Shown in pieces: positions 16,011-25,510 of a stretch of 64,000 nt of DNA. Position 1 is the first letter of the stretch, and each line of letters opens with the position of its first letter. The position numbers and the translations under genes are program-made. Origin of the DNA: Prevotella merdae (GTDB lineage Bacteria > Bacteroidota > Bacteroidia > Bacteroidales > Bacteroidaceae); contig NZ_LT985324.1 of the NCBI RefSeq assembly GCF_900290275.1, positions 186,733-250,732 on the forward strand, in the 5' to 3' direction. Below the pieces are notes generated by a model that was given only the letters and a program-made list of their open reading frames with translations, was not told where the DNA came from and searched no databases.

Positions 16011-17264
16011 TTATTTTTGTCTGAAGGTTATCGGCACAAAGTACTTCACATCAACGGGCTTGCCCTTTTGCTTGCCTGGTTCCCATGCTGGCATAGACTT
16101 AACCACACGCATAGCCTCGTTGTCAAGCACATCATATCCGGTTGACTTTTCAATGTAGACGTCGCTAACTGTTCCGTCTTTTCCAACAACAAATCCTACA
16201 ACTGCTTTGCCTTGCTGCTTGGCTTTGACAGCAGACTCTGGATATTTCATATTCATCATAAGAAATTCCATCATTGCTTTGTTTCCGCCCTTAAATTCTG
16301 GCATCACCTCAACTTTGTCAGAGGATTTAATGTCAGACTGTTTTGTCTGCATATTGTTTGTTGATATGCTGTTTGCTGTGGTGTTTGCTGCTTTTGCCAT
16401 ACTGCTCATGTCTGAAGTGTTGGCAAATACGCTTACTGCCAGTGTTGCCACTGGGATAACGAACAATGCCTTGAGCATCATCCATCTGTTTGATTTTTTC
16501 TGGTTCATCATAATGATTCTTCGTTTTAGTGACTCTTTGTTAAGGTTGTTGGCAAAGGGCTGCAGACGATTGCCAACCGCCTTTATTACAAGAAATTGTT
16601 GATATTGTGTTGCATCAATGCCTTTGTTTAATACTGCCTCATCCACCTCAAACTCGTGTATGGCTTTCAGATTCTTGCCTATCAGCCACACGAAAGGATT
16701 GAACCACTGTATGATAGTGGCTACTTGAAGAATGATGAGGTCAATGTAGTGCCTTAAGCGTATGTGCTCCTGTTCATGTGTGAGTATGAACCCACGGTTG
16801 TTGGCATAGTCGTCGCGGCTCATCACTATGTAGTGGAAGAAGCAGAACGGACTTATTGTATAATCGGTAAGAACTATGGTGTTGCCTCTATTGTCGGCGA
16901 TCTGCTCGCATTTGCGCAAACGCAGTATCAGAGAGGCTGTTTGAACCACTGTCATTGTGAATATAGCCACGACACCTATTATATATATACAGATCATGAT
17001 GTCAGCCAAATTCCATATCGACTGTTCGCTTCCATTGCCGTCTATCATTATTTCTGGTAGTTGTACTGCTTGGCGAAGCATATTTACTGTTGGATTTGTG
17101 CCGCCCGTGAAGTGAATAAACGGAACAAAAAATGAAAGGATCAGACATCCAAGTATGATTATTCGGTTGAGCCGATGAAATGTCTCCTTCTCAAGCAATG
17201 GCATGATGCAAACGTATAGCATAGCCAATACCAAGGCTGATTTTATAATATAAGGTAGAATCAT
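16011..17264 (-). CDS. BlaR1/MecR1-type M56 metallopeptidase with a C-terminal TonB domain
   Basis: A 417-residue membrane protein with N-terminal helices (residues 1-20, 34-55, 85-110), the zinc motif HEQEH of M56 peptidases near residue 155 with a downstream EFEVDE, one further helix near 260-275 (MLKALFVIPVATLAVSVFA) and, after a low-complexity linker, a C-terminal TonB domain (DVYIEKSTGYDVLD, MPAWEPGKQKGKPVDV). In BlaR1 the periplasmic end is a penicillin sensor; here a TonB domain replaces it, as is common in Bacteroidota. The gene overlaps the BlaI-like gene by four bases (ATGA), so the pair is translationally coupled: the peptidase probably relieves repression by BlaI. The signal is unknown. 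Confidence 0.85.
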   Translation of the reverse strand: MILPYIIKSALVLAMLYVCIMPLLEKETFHRLNRIIILGCLILSFFVPFIHFTGGTNPTVNMLRQAVQLPEIMIDGNGSEQSIWNLADIMICIYIIGVVAIFTMTVVQTASLILRLRKCEQIADNRGNTIVLTDYTISPFCFFHYIVMSRDDYANNRGFILTHEQEHIRLRHYIDLIILQVATIIQWFNPFVWLIGKNLKAIHEFEVDEAVLNKGIDATQYQQFLVIKAVGNRLQPFANNLNKESLKRRIIMMNQKKSNRWMMLKALFVIPVATLAVSVFANTSDMSSMAKAANTTANSISTNNMQTKQSDIKSSDKVEVMPEFKGGNKAMMEFLMMNMKYPESAVKAKQQGKAVVGFVVGKDGTVSDVYIEKSTGYDVLDNEAMRVVKSMPAWEPGKQKGKPVDVKYFVPITFRQK

Positions 17265-17674
17265 AGTTCTTCTGTTTTTGAATTGTCTCTTTTCTCCGTT
17301 CCTTTGTCTATCAGACTTAGTATCTCCTCCAGTTCCTCGTCCGAGATATTCTCTTCTTTCACAAAGAACGAAATGAGCGAGTGAAGACTGCCGCCAAAGA
17401 ACGATTTCTTTACTTCCTTCATAGCATGACGTGTGTATTCGGCTCTTGTTATTAAAGGCGAAAACACGTATGTCTTGCCTCCACCATCGCGTTTATAAGA
17501 TGTTACGTACTTCTTGTGCGTAAGAATTTTCATAAATGTGGCGATAGTGGAGTAGGCGGGACGTGGTTCGGGATAAACGTCTATTATCTCGTGCGTTGTC
17601 ATACCACAACCTTTATCCCACAGAATATTCATTATCTGCATCTCGGCACGTGTTAATGTATTGAAATCTTTCAT
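17261..17674 (-). CDS. BlaI/MecI/CopY-family repressor
   Basis: A 137-residue winged-helix repressor. The start MKDFNTLTRAEMQIMNILWD and the HTH/wing (MTTHEIIDVYPEPRPAYSTI, YKRDGGGKTYVFSPLI) are typical of BlaI. The C terminus carries a dimerisation helix with an acidic run (SDEELEEILSLIDK). It is expected to bind its own promoter as a dimer and be removed by the M56 peptidase encoded just downstream. A -7 box TATCTTTG lies at 17724-17731. No beta-lactamase gene is adjacent, so the regulon is not evident from the window. Confidence 0.9.
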   Translation of the reverse strand: MKDFNTLTRAEMQIMNILWDKGCGMTTHEIIDVYPEPRPAYSTIATFMKILTHKKYVTSYKRDGGGKTYVFSPLITRAEYTRHAMKEVKKSFFGGSLHSLISFFVKEENISDEELEEILSLIDKGTEKRDNSKTEEL

Positions 17675-17723
17675 GTTTATATATGATTGAGGGGTTTATC
17701 TAATGTTTTAGATTTTCTATTGG

Positions 17724-17731
17724 CAAAGATA
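17724..17731 (-). promoter_or_regulatory. -7 box of the blaI-blaR operon
   Basis: TATCTTTG on the minus strand, 49 bp before the ATG at 17674. Confidence 0.55.
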
Positions 17732-17850
17732 CTTTAAATGCCCATTTGTTGGTTGCGGATACACACAAAAACTGTTTGTGGAATATCGATTTTAACGTAT
17801 GTTGTTAGATATTAGTTTCGAATTATTAGATATTAACTGGCAATTAAATT

Positions 17851-17919
17851 AAAAAAAATGTCCCAACCCTTCATCACGAAGAGCTGAGACCCAGATAGCT
17901 AATTAATGAGAAAAAACTA
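17851..17919 (-). ncRNA. Candidate small RNA with its own promoter and terminator
   Basis: A minus-strand -7 box TATCTTTG (17925-17932) is followed about 30 nt later by a 13-bp hairpin (GTCTCAGCTCTTC / GAAGGGTTGGGAC, three G-T pairs, 5-nt loop, 17860-17890) and eight Ts (17858-17851). No ORF fits inside. The expected RNA is about 69 nt and ends 177 bp before the BlaI start. The hairpin could alternatively be the distant terminator of the clostripain gene upstream on the same strand, but the promoter between them argues for an independent transcript. Confidence 0.5.
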
Positions 17920-17932
17920 CGATGCAAAGATA

Positions 17933-18048
17933 CGACTTTACTTTAGACAAAAAAAATCCATAGCGCATCTTTTATGTTTAAATTACTTAAAAGCGTAATT
18001 GTTTACCAATCCTTAAGACATTTCAACCAAGTTGAGGCGCGTTTAGGC
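17933..18048. other. AT-rich spacer between clostripain gene and sRNA promoter
   Basis: Low-complexity sequence including an A-run near 17949-17956 that could stand in for the -33 element of the sRNA. No ORF, repeat or further hairpin was seen here. Confidence 0.4.
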
Positions 18049-19230
18049 TTAATGCGTGGCGTTCCACCAAGCTGTTTGCTTCTTTGTCTTAATGGCACTT
18101 GAATTAATCGAAGGGTCGGATATGGTAAGACCAGAGTATTCCTTAAGCTTCAGTGATTTATTTCCTGCCCCTGAGTATATCATGCCCGTTGTACCTTTAT
18201 ACGGCACAAGCTTATCAAGCAACTTTGTACCTTCTGCATAAGTGTTGGCATCATTGCCGCACAAAACACGCAGATAACTACCGAAGTCGAAGTAAACGGT
18301 AGGGTCGAAGTGTTCCACATCGAGGTCTTGTACATCGTCTATCTTGTCTATGTCGAAGGTGTGTGTGTTGTTGACCGTTTTCATAAATGTAGCCATCGTT
18401 TCTGTTTGGCTCAAATCGGTCACGGCAATAGTGCCATATGGCATAGGTTGGATTCCGCTTTTATATGTGATATAGAATTTAGTGAAGTCTTCGCATAGCG
18501 CTTCGTAGTTGGGATTGTCGGCAAGCATATACTTCAATATAAGGTGATATGGCATACCATATCCCATCATCTCGCTTGTGGAAGCAATGAGATAGTTGGA
18601 TGATTCTCTCAGTTGGTAAGCCACTTCTATTCCCGACATATAGCAGTCGTCGAACAGTATGAAGTTCATCTTCATTCCAGCATTCTTTATACCTTCGTTA
18701 AAGTTGGATATATCTATAGGTATGGCTGTACCACCAAAGTAGCGTGTTTGAGTGCTTTTAGGTTTAGGCATCCATCCCTCTCCGTGGCAACCAATAATCA
18801 TAGAGTAGTTGTCGGCAGGTGCCATTTGCTTAATGCTGGTAAGCAAAGATGTTATGCCGTCGGGTATTGTATAGTCGTAGTCGGTGTATGTCTTTAGGGT
18901 GTCGCGTTGGCATTTGCCTTTGTTTTTGTTATAGCCTATATATATAAGGTGGCTTGTCTTGATGTTCTCAGATATGAAGACAATAAGCTGCGAGTTGCCA
19001 AGTCCTTTCTCTTGTTCAATAGCTCGCTCCATGTCTTCAATGTTTCCCTTCAAGCTATAGTACAGACTATTGCCGCCATTGTTGTTGGCTGTATATGGCA
19101 TAAATACAAACAAGGTGTTCTTAGTCTTGGTAGGCACAAATGGTTTTACCGGATTTACTGGATCGTCGTTACCGCCACACGATGCAAGGACGATGATGGC
19201 GAAAAGTATTAGGAAGAAATGTTTAAGCAT
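18049..19230 (-). CDS. Clostripain-family (C11) cysteine peptidase, lipoprotein
   Basis: A 393-residue protein with a lipoprotein signal peptide (lipobox LASC, Cys18), followed by GGNDD, which favours surface export of lipoproteins in Bacteroidota. The C11 core is clear: MIIGCHGEGW carries the catalytic His and FILFDDCYMSGIEVAYQLR the catalytic Cys (DDCYMS). Clostripains cleave after Arg or Lys and are often self-activated. It stands alone, downstream of valS, with a nested inverted repeat between the two. The end (KQTAWWNATH) looks complete. Confidence 0.9.
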   Translation of the reverse strand: MLKHFFLILFAIIVLASCGGNDDPVNPVKPFVPTKTKNTLFVFMPYTANNNGGNSLYYSLKGNIEDMERAIEQEKGLGNSQLIVFISENIKTSHLIYIGYNKNKGKCQRDTLKTYTDYDYTIPDGITSLLTSIKQMAPADNYSMIIGCHGEGWMPKPKSTQTRYFGGTAIPIDISNFNEGIKNAGMKMNFILFDDCYMSGIEVAYQLRESSNYLIASTSEMMGYGMPYHLILKYMLADNPNYEALCEDFTKFYITYKSGIQPMPYGTIAVTDLSQTETMATFMKTVNNTHTFDIDKIDDVQDLDVEHFDPTVYFDFGSYLRVLCGNDANTYAEGTKLLDKLVPYKGTTGMIYSGAGNKSLKLKEYSGLTISDPSINSSAIKTKKQTAWWNATH

Positions 19231-19256
19231 ATAAAGAAAGGGTTTTAAAAAGAAGA

Positions 19257-19327
19257 GGGTGTCAAAAGAGAAGTTAAAGGTAGTTGGGCATAGCCCAACT
19301 TCCTATAACTCCTATTTTGATACACCC
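19257..19327 (-). terminator. Nested inverted repeat, probable valS terminator
   Basis: Outer arms GGGTGTCAAAA (19257-19267) and TTTTGATACACCC (19315-19327) enclose a perfect inner palindrome AGTTGGGC/GCCCAACT (19282-19300). On the minus strand the outer stem is followed by a T-rich stretch. Confidence 0.55.
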
Positions 19328-19334
19328 TTTTATA

Positions 19335-22046
19335 TTATTTATTTCTCAACGCTGCCAGCGATTCCTTCAGCGCTGCAATCTTCTCCTCAGAGTCGCTCTG
19401 CTTTTTGCGCTCCATGGCTACAACAGCCTCAGGAGCATGAGCTACAAACTTCTCGTTAGACAGCTTCTTCTTAACGCCTGCAAGGAATCCTTCAAGGTGC
19501 TTGAGCTGAGCCTCCTGCTTGGCAATCTCAGCCTCAACGTCAATCATATCGCCAAGAGGTACAGCAAACTCGTCTGTTCCTACCATGAAGGCAGAAGCAG
19601 TAGCGTCCTTCTCGGCCACTACATTAATGGCAGAAAGATTAGCCATTTTGCTGATGACAGAAGCGTAAGCCTCGAAATTGTTCTGACCTACAACCTGAAG
19701 CACAAGAGCATCCTTGTTAGGAATATTCTTCTGATTGCGCACGGTGCGCACGCCACCAACAATCTGCTTAACGCTTTCGATATCGTTTACCACAGCGTTG
19801 TCATCATCAGAAGGAACATCAAGTTTCAGTTCGGCACGCATAATTGATTCGCCCTCATTACGGTCATATATGTGCTGCCACAACTCCTCTGTGATGAATG
19901 GCATGAATGGGTGTAGCATCTTCAATAGAGTCTCAAAGAACGAGAGAGTCTGATTGTATGTTGTGGCATCGATAGGTGATCCGTATGCAGGCTTAACCAT
20001 TTCGAGATACCAGCTTGAGAACTCATCCCAGAACAACTTGTATACAGCCATCAGCGCCTCTGATATACGATACTTAGAGAAGAGGTCGTTAACCTCGGCA
20101 TTGGTTTGCTTAAGCTTAGCCTCAAACCACTTGGCTGCAATAGCATTAGCTTCAGGCTGTTCGCCTTCGGCTACCTGCCATCCCTTAACAAGGCGGAATG
20201 CATTCCATATTTTATTGTTGAAGTTGCGTCCCTGTTCACACAAGCTCTCGTCAAATAGAATATCGTTGCCGGCAGGAGCAGATAACATCATACCCATGCG
20301 CACACCGTCGGCACCGTATTTCTCGATAAGACCAATTGGGTCGGGCGAGTTGCCAAGACTCTTAGACATCTTACGGCCAAGTTTGTCGCGCACGATACCT
20401 GTGAAGTAAACATTGCGGAAAGGCACATCCTTCATATACTCCTCGCCAGCCATAATCATACGTGCTACCCAGAAGAAGATGATGTCTGGACCAGTTACAA
20501 GGTCGCTTGTTGGGTAATAGTACTTAATCTCCTCGTTTCCAGGGTTGTTAATACCGTTGAACAGAGATATAGGCCAAAGCCATGAAGAGAACCATGTGTC
20601 GAGAGCGTCCTCGTCGTGAACAAGCTGATCGGCTGTGATGTTCTCGTAACCCTTAATCTTGCGGGCTTCCTCAAGAGCCTCTTCCTTAGTAAGCGCTACA
20701 ACATACTTCTCCTCTTCGCCCTCAGCTGTTGGGAGGAAGTAGGCAGGTATGCGATGACCCCACCAAAGCTGACGTGAGATACACCAGTCCTGAATGTTCT
20801 CCAACCAGTTGCGGTAGGTTGTTACGTATTTAGTTGGGTGGAACTTAATCTTGCCTTCAAGTACTGGAGGCAGAGCTATATCAGCAAAGTGCTTCATTGA
20901 GAGGAACCATTGCTTACATAGACGTGGCTCAACAGCCGTATCCTGGTTACGCTCCGAATAGCCCACCTTGTTGTCATAGTCCTCAATCTTCTCCATAAGG
21001 CCAGCTGCCTTAAGGTCCTCAGCAATCTGCTTGCGCACATCCATACGGTCCATACCTACGTACATGCCAGCAGCCTCAGATATGGTTCCATCTGGGTTGA
21101 AGATGTCGATTGTCTCAAGATTATGTGTCTTGCCAAGTGCGTAGTCGTTGACATCATGTGCAGGAGTAACCTTCAAGCATCCTGTACCAAACTCGATATC
21201 TACATAACGGTCTTCGATAACAGGAATAACGCGGTTTACTAAAGGCACAATAACCTTATGACCACGCAACCACTGATTCTTCGGGTCCTTAGGGTTTACA
21301 CACATAGCTGTATCGCCCATGATTGTCTCTGGACGTGTAGTTGCAACAACAGCATAGTAGCGACCATCGGCATCCTGATGCAGAACCTCGCCCTCGCAAC
21401 CTGTAGGTACAACAGGGTTTGTGTCGGTATCGGCTACATAGTAGCGCAAGTTAAACAGATGACTCTTCTCGTCACGATAGATAACCTCTTCGGTAGAAAG
21501 CACAGTCTGAGCCTTAGGATCCCAGTTTACCATACGCAGACCACGGTAGATGAGACCCTTCTTGTACAGGTCGACAAATACCTTGAGCACGCTCTCCGAA
21601 CGCTCTTCGTCCATAGTAAAAGCTGTGCGATCCCAGTCACAACTTGCGCCAAGTCGACGTAGCTGTTTTAGGATAATGCCTCCATGCTCGTTAGTCCAGT
21701 TCCAAGCATGCTCAAGGAACTGCTCGCGTGTAAGGTCGCGTTTCTTTATGCCCTGTTCGGCAAGGCGGTTTACTACCTTAGCCTCGGTAGCGATAGATGC
21801 GTGGTCGGTGCCAGGTACCCAACAAGCATTCTTTCCCTCCATACGTGCTCTACGTACAAGGATATCCTGAATAGTATTGTTAAGCATATGGCCCATATGC
21901 AGCACGCCAGTAACGTTTGGCGGCGGTATAACGATAGTGTAGGGTTCGCGTCCGTCGGGCTTGCTGCTAAATAGCTTATTGTCAAGCCAGTACTGATACC
22001 ATTTCGACTCCACTGCTTGTGGGTCGTACTTACTTGCTAATTCCAT
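19335..22046 (-). CDS. valS: Valyl-tRNA synthetase
   Basis: A 903-residue class I synthetase that charges tRNA-Val. The HIGH-type motif HMGH is at residues 50-53 in [15 protein letters not shown], the KMSKS loop is near 560 ([11 protein letters not shown]), the editing domain lies between ([13 protein letters not shown]), and the C-terminal coiled coil specific to ValRS is present ([20 protein letters not shown]). Length and start ([13 protein letters not shown]) are normal. A -7 box TAATTTTG is at 22115-22122, giving a leader of about 60 nt. No T-box-like structure was seen. Confidence 0.97.
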   Translation of the reverse strand: MELASKYDPQAVESKWYQYWLDNKLFSSKPDGREPYTIVIPPPNVTGVLHMGHMLNNTIQDILVRRARMEGKNACWVPGTDHASIATEAKVVNRLAEQGIKKRDLTREQFLEHAWNWTNEHGGIILKQLRRLGASCDWDRTAFTMDEERSESVLKVFVDLYKKGLIYRGLRMVNWDPKAQTVLSTEEVIYRDEKSHLFNLRYYVADTDTNPVVPTGCEGEVLHQDADGRYYAVVATTRPETIMGDTAMCVNPKDPKNQWLRGHKVIVPLVNRVIPVIEDRYVDIEFGTGCLKVTPAHDVNDYALGKTHNLETIDIFNPDGTISEAAGMYVGMDRMDVRKQIAEDLKAAGLMEKIEDYDNKVGYSERNQDTAVEPRLCKQWFLSMKHFADIALPPVLEGKIKFHPTKYVTTYRNWLENIQDWCISRQLWWGHRIPAYFLPTAEGEEEKYVVALTKEEALEEARKIKGYENITADQLVHDEDALDTWFSSWLWPISLFNGINNPGNEEIKYYYPTSDLVTGPDIIFFWVARMIMAGEEYMKDVPFRNVYFTGIVRDKLGRKMSKSLGNSPDPIGLIEKYGADGVRMGMMLSAPAGNDILFDESLCEQGRNFNNKIWNAFRLVKGWQVAEGEQPEANAIAAKWFEAKLKQTNAEVNDLFSKYRISEALMAVYKLFWDEFSSWYLEMVKPAYGSPIDATTYNQTLSFFETLLKMLHPFMPFITEELWQHIYDRNEGESIMRAELKLDVPSDDDNAVVNDIESVKQIVGGVRTVRNQKNIPNKDALVLQVVGQNNFEAYASVISKMANLSAINVVAEKDATASAFMVGTDEFAVPLGDMIDVEAEIAKQEAQLKHLEGFLAGVKKKLSNEKFVAHAPEAVVAMERKKQSDSEEKIAALKESLAALRNK

Positions 22047-22199
22047 AAGTGTTTTTATTATTTATTTTTTTTCTTTGTTTTATTGCTTATGATCCATAAA
22101 TTGGATATTCCTTGCAAAATTAGTAAAAAAGCGTGTAATTCGGCTATTAATATGCCACTATTTGCTGTATATATAGTATAGTAGGCTTTTTATTATCAA

Positions 22200-22982
22200 C
22201 TAAATAATGCCGAAATGTCTAAGTGCATTGGCTATGCCATCCTCGTCTACGCTTGTAGTAACGTAGCTGGCATTGGCTTTTACCTTGTCCAAAGCATTGC
22301 CCATAGCCACACTTGTGCCAGCAGCTTTCAGCATAGAAATGTCGTTGCCGCCATCGCCAAATGCCATTGTCTCACTAATGTCTATACCAAGCTTCTGTGC
22401 TATGGCGCGTATGCCGTTAGCCTTATCGGCATTGCTATTGTTGATATCGCAGAAAGCTGGGTGCCATCGTGCCGATGCGCAACTCTTTAGCTGAGGCTTG
22501 ATAATATCTTCTTCGTCCTCGGTTATGAAGGGTGTTATTTGCAGTACGCCCTGGTTTATAACCTCGTCCATAGACACATCAAACTTGTTGTAGGTAACGT
22601 TGAGCAGATTACGGAAGATATCCTCAAACCTTTCATCACGGTTTATAAGTTGTATATCCTCTCTTCCTACCACTACTGCCGGCAAGCCGTGTTGCTTGCA
22701 AAAGTCTATAAGAGCTTCCACTTCGGCTTTGGGTATAAGATCCTCGCGCACAACCTCGCCTTTGTAAGTGCATAGGGCGCCAGTGGCAAGGATATATCCG
22801 TCCATAAGATGTTCTACCTCGGGTATGTTGTTGAGCAATTGTATAGGTCGACCAGTGGCAATGAATAGCTTTACGCCACGTTTTTTTGCCTCTTCAAGTG
22901 CTTCAACTGTGGATGTGGGAATTTTGTGTGTGTTGAAACTTACAAGTGTGCCGTCAACATCAAAGAATAGTGCTTTAATCAT
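22200..22982 (-). CDS. Cof-type HAD-superfamily phosphatase
   Basis: From ATG 22982 the protein starts MIKALFFDVDGTLVSF: HAD motif I with the nucleophile Asp in DVDGT. Motif II is ATGRP, motif III a Lys in the middle region, and motif IV GDGGNDISMLKAAG. The cap inserted between motifs II and III is the C2 type of Cof/YidA proteins, which dephosphorylate sugar phosphates, flavin or PLP-related substrates. An upstream in-frame ATG at 22997 would add five residues but leaves almost no leader after the promoter at 23009-23039. It is a single-gene unit; the substrate cannot be told from sequence. Confidence 0.85.
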   Translation of the reverse strand: MIKALFFDVDGTLVSFNTHKIPTSTVEALEEAKKRGVKLFIATGRPIQLLNNIPEVEHLMDGYILATGALCTYKGEVVREDLIPKAEVEALIDFCKQHGLPAVVVGREDIQLINRDERFEDIFRNLLNVTYNKFDVSMDEVINQGVLQITPFITEDEEDIIKPQLKSCASARWHPAFCDINNSNADKANGIRAIAQKLGIDISETMAFGDGGNDISMLKAAGTSVAMGNALDKVKANASYVTTSVDEDGIANALRHFGII

Positions 22983-23008
22983 ATATATAGTACTCACGTT
23001 ATCGTATG

Positions 23009-23039
23009 CAAAATTACAACCATTTATTTAATAGACAAA
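23009..23039 (-). promoter_or_regulatory. Promoter of the HAD phosphatase gene
   Basis: On the minus strand TTTG (23036-23039) and TAATTTTG (23009-23016) are separated by 19 bp, a full match to the Bacteroidota consensus. Confidence 0.7.
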
Positions 23040-23170
23040 ATTAAAACAGGCAGAAATCGTGTGATTGTGTTAGGAGGGTTGGAATTAAATTAGTACTTTT
23101 GTAGGAATTTAATTTAAGTCAACTTTTTTAGTCGACTCATTCACTTTAAACAACAAGCATATCGGTATAT

Positions 23171-25387
23171 ATGGACATAAACGAACAGGCGCAACTTGCG
23201 TGGGACATAATAGAGACTACAAACACTAACCTCTTTCTTACGGGTAAGGCTGGAACTGGTAAGACAACATTCTTGCGCCGACTGAAGGAGGAATCGTCTA
23301 AGCGTATTGTGGTAGTGGCACCTACTGGTATTGCTGCCATAAATGCCGAAGGTGTAACCATACATTCGTTCTTCCAGTTGTCGTTTGCTCCATTCATTCC
23401 CGATGCCCAGTACAAACTTAAGGAACAGCAATACCGTTTCTCCAAGCAAAAGATACGTGTAATACAATCTATCGACACACTTGTGATAGACGAGATATCC
23501 ATGGTGCGTGCCGACCTATTGGATGCTGTTGACAGCGTGCTGCGGCGTTTCCGCAAGAACCAATTGCCGTTTGGTGGTGTGCAGATGGTGATGATAGGCG
23601 ATTTGGGTCAGCTTGCGCCTGTTGCTAAAGACGACGAGTGGCAAATGCTGTCGCGCTATTACGACACGCCATATTTCTTCTCGTCAATAGCACTTAAAAG
23701 CACACGCTATGCTATTGTGGAGCTTAAGACAGTATATAGACAGAGCGACTCACATTTTGTAGAATTGCTGAACCGTGTGCGCGACAACCGTGCCGACGAT
23801 AAGGTGCTTGCCGCTCTCAACTCGCGTTATATTCCTAACTTTCAGCCAAGAGTGGAGGAGGGATATATCAGGCTGACAACGCACAACTATCAGGCTCAGC
23901 AGGAGAATGAACGACAGCTTGCGCTTTTGCCTGGTAAGCCTTACACCTACGAGGCATCCATTTCGGGCAAGTATCCCGAGATGCTTTTCCCTACAGAGCA
24001 AATACTTACGCTAAAGGAAGGTGCACAGGTGATGTTTGTAAAGAACGATTCGTCGGCAGACAAGGCTTTCTACAATGGTATGATTGGTACGGTGACGGAG
24101 ATAAACGAGAAGAACTTCTTTGTACGTACAAAGGATACTGGTGTGGTGATAAAGGTGGAACCCGAACAATGGGAGAATACTCGCTACGAAATAGATGAAC
24201 GGACAAACGAGATAACAGAAGAGATTGAGGGAACCTTTAAGCAGTTTCCAGTCAAGCCGGCTTGGGCTATAACTGTGCATAAGAGCCAAGGTTTGACCTT
24301 CGACCGTGCTATTATCGACGTTCAGCGAGCCTTTACTCATGGACAGACTTATGTGGCATTGTCAAGATGTCGCACGCTTGAGGGATTGGTGCTTAGCGCA
24401 CCTCTGCCTATGTCGGCTATTATACGCGACGGGGCTGTAGACGATTATGTAAGCCGTGCAGTAGAGCATACTCCTAACAAGGAACAGATAGACCTGTTGC
24501 AACGCGACTATTATTTGTCGGTACTTAGCGAATTGTTCGACTTCCGTCCTTTAATGAGCGCGTTCAATCGTATGCTTGATTTGCTTATGGGCCACTTCCG
24601 TCGCTCGTATCCTAAACTCATTATCGAATATAAGGCACGACTGGAGGTGATAAAGACGCAGCTGTATGACGTGGCTGAGCGTTTTAAAATGCAGTACAAC
24701 CAGATTGTGATATCTACACCCGACTATCAGGAAGATGTGCATCTGCAAGAGCGACTTACCAAGGGCGCAACTTATTTTGCACGAACCATATCCGATATTG
24801 AGACGCTTGTGAAGATTACTGATGTACAGACCGACACGCCAGAGGTTAAGAAGATGATGACGGAACTGCTGGCAACGCTTAAGGAACTTGTTATGCAGAA
24901 ACGTGCCTTGCTCAACTATGTCAAGGACGATGGGTTCAGTCTTAACGAATATCTGCATCAGCGTGCTGTGGTGTTGATGGGCAAGGTTAATGAGGGTACA
25001 AAGAAGAATACGGCAAAACAAAAAACGGTGGCAAAGGACAGGTCTTCGGCAAAATCAATGGTTGAGGCTAAAGACAAGCCAGCTGCAAATACAAAGATAG
25101 AGGCAAAGGACAAGGCAGTTTCGGCTGTTCCAGAGCTTAAGGTGTTGCATCCCGAGGTGCTTGAGGCATTAACCGAATGGCGACGCCAACGCGCAATGAA
25201 AGCACACATGCCCACTTATTGCATATTGCAGCAGAAAGCGTTGATAGCCATTGCCAATTTGTTGCCTCAGGACAAGGAGGCTCTTGCCAAGATTCCGTTC
25301 TGTGGAAAAGTCAAGGCAGAGAAGTATGGCGACGAGGTTTTGGCGGTGGTAAAGAATGCGATAGAAGGGGGAGAAAAGTCAAAATAA
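23171..25387 (+). CDS. Pif1/Dda-like SF1B DNA helicase with C-terminal HRDC-like domain
   Basis: A 738-residue helicase. Walker A GKAGTGKTTFL near residue 24, Pif1 signature APTGIAAINAEGVTIHSFF, DEISMVRADLLD, GDLGQLAPV, and the C-terminal motifs AITVHKSQGLTFDRA and YVALSRCRTLEGLVL identify the Pif1/RecD2-like branch, 5'-3' helicases that resolve G-quadruplexes or R-loops. After the core come a helical region, a Lys/Ala-rich linker (about 615-665) and a 70-residue C-terminal domain (LHPEVLEALTEWRRQRAMKA, CGKVKAEKYGDEVL) like the HRDC domains of RecQ and RNase D. A -7 box TACTTTTG lies at 23094-23101. A role in genome maintenance is likely; the partner is unknown. Confidence 0.85.
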   Translation: MDINEQAQLAWDIIETTNTNLFLTGKAGTGKTTFLRRLKEESSKRIVVVAPTGIAAINAEGVTIHSFFQLSFAPFIPDAQYKLKEQQYRFSKQKIRVIQSIDTLVIDEISMVRADLLDAVDSVLRRFRKNQLPFGGVQMVMIGDLGQLAPVAKDDEWQMLSRYYDTPYFFSSIALKSTRYAIVELKTVYRQSDSHFVELLNRVRDNRADDKVLAALNSRYIPNFQPRVEEGYIRLTTHNYQAQQENERQLALLPGKPYTYEASISGKYPEMLFPTEQILTLKEGAQVMFVKNDSSADKAFYNGMIGTVTEINEKNFFVRTKDTGVVIKVEPEQWENTRYEIDERTNEITEEIEGTFKQFPVKPAWAITVHKSQGLTFDRAIIDVQRAFTHGQTYVALSRCRTLEGLVLSAPLPMSAIIRDGAVDDYVSRAVEHTPNKEQIDLLQRDYYLSVLSELFDFRPLMSAFNRMLDLLMGHFRRSYPKLIIEYKARLEVIKTQLYDVAERFKMQYNQIVISTPDYQEDVHLQERLTKGATYFARTISDIETLVKITDVQTDTPEVKKMMTELLATLKELVMQKRALLNYVKDDGFSLNEYLHQRAVVLMGKVNEGTKKNTAKQKTVAKDRSSAKSMVEAKDKPAANTKIEAKDKAVSAVPELKVLHPEVLEALTEWRRQRAMKAHMPTYCILQQKALIAIANLLPQDKEALAKIPFCGKVKAEKYGDEVLAVVKNAIEGGEKSK

Positions 25388-25401
25388 ATCTCCTCAAAAA
25401 A

Positions 25402-25510
25402 GTAATATATATTACTTGCCCATTTAATATATATTACTTTGCCATTTAATATAATATACTTGGGCATTTAATATAATATACTTTGCCATTTAATATAATA
25501 TACTTTGAGG
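25402..25510. repeat. 22-bp AT-rich tandem repeat, about five copies
   Basis: Four full units (25423-25444, 25445-25466, 25467-25488, 25489-25510) share TTTAATATAATATACTT plus a 5-bp tail; a 21-bp partial unit precedes them. Tails alternate TTGCCA, GGGCA and TTGAGG. The array lies between convergent genes, immediately beside a long hairpin. Confidence 0.8.

Noticed and set aside
16400..17264. Beta-lactam sensor domain in the BlaR-like protein
   Set aside because: The C terminus is a TonB domain; no SxxK motif of a penicillin sensor was found.
25402..25510. CRISPR-like repeats
   Set aside because: The 22-mers are contiguous without spacers and there are no cas genes.
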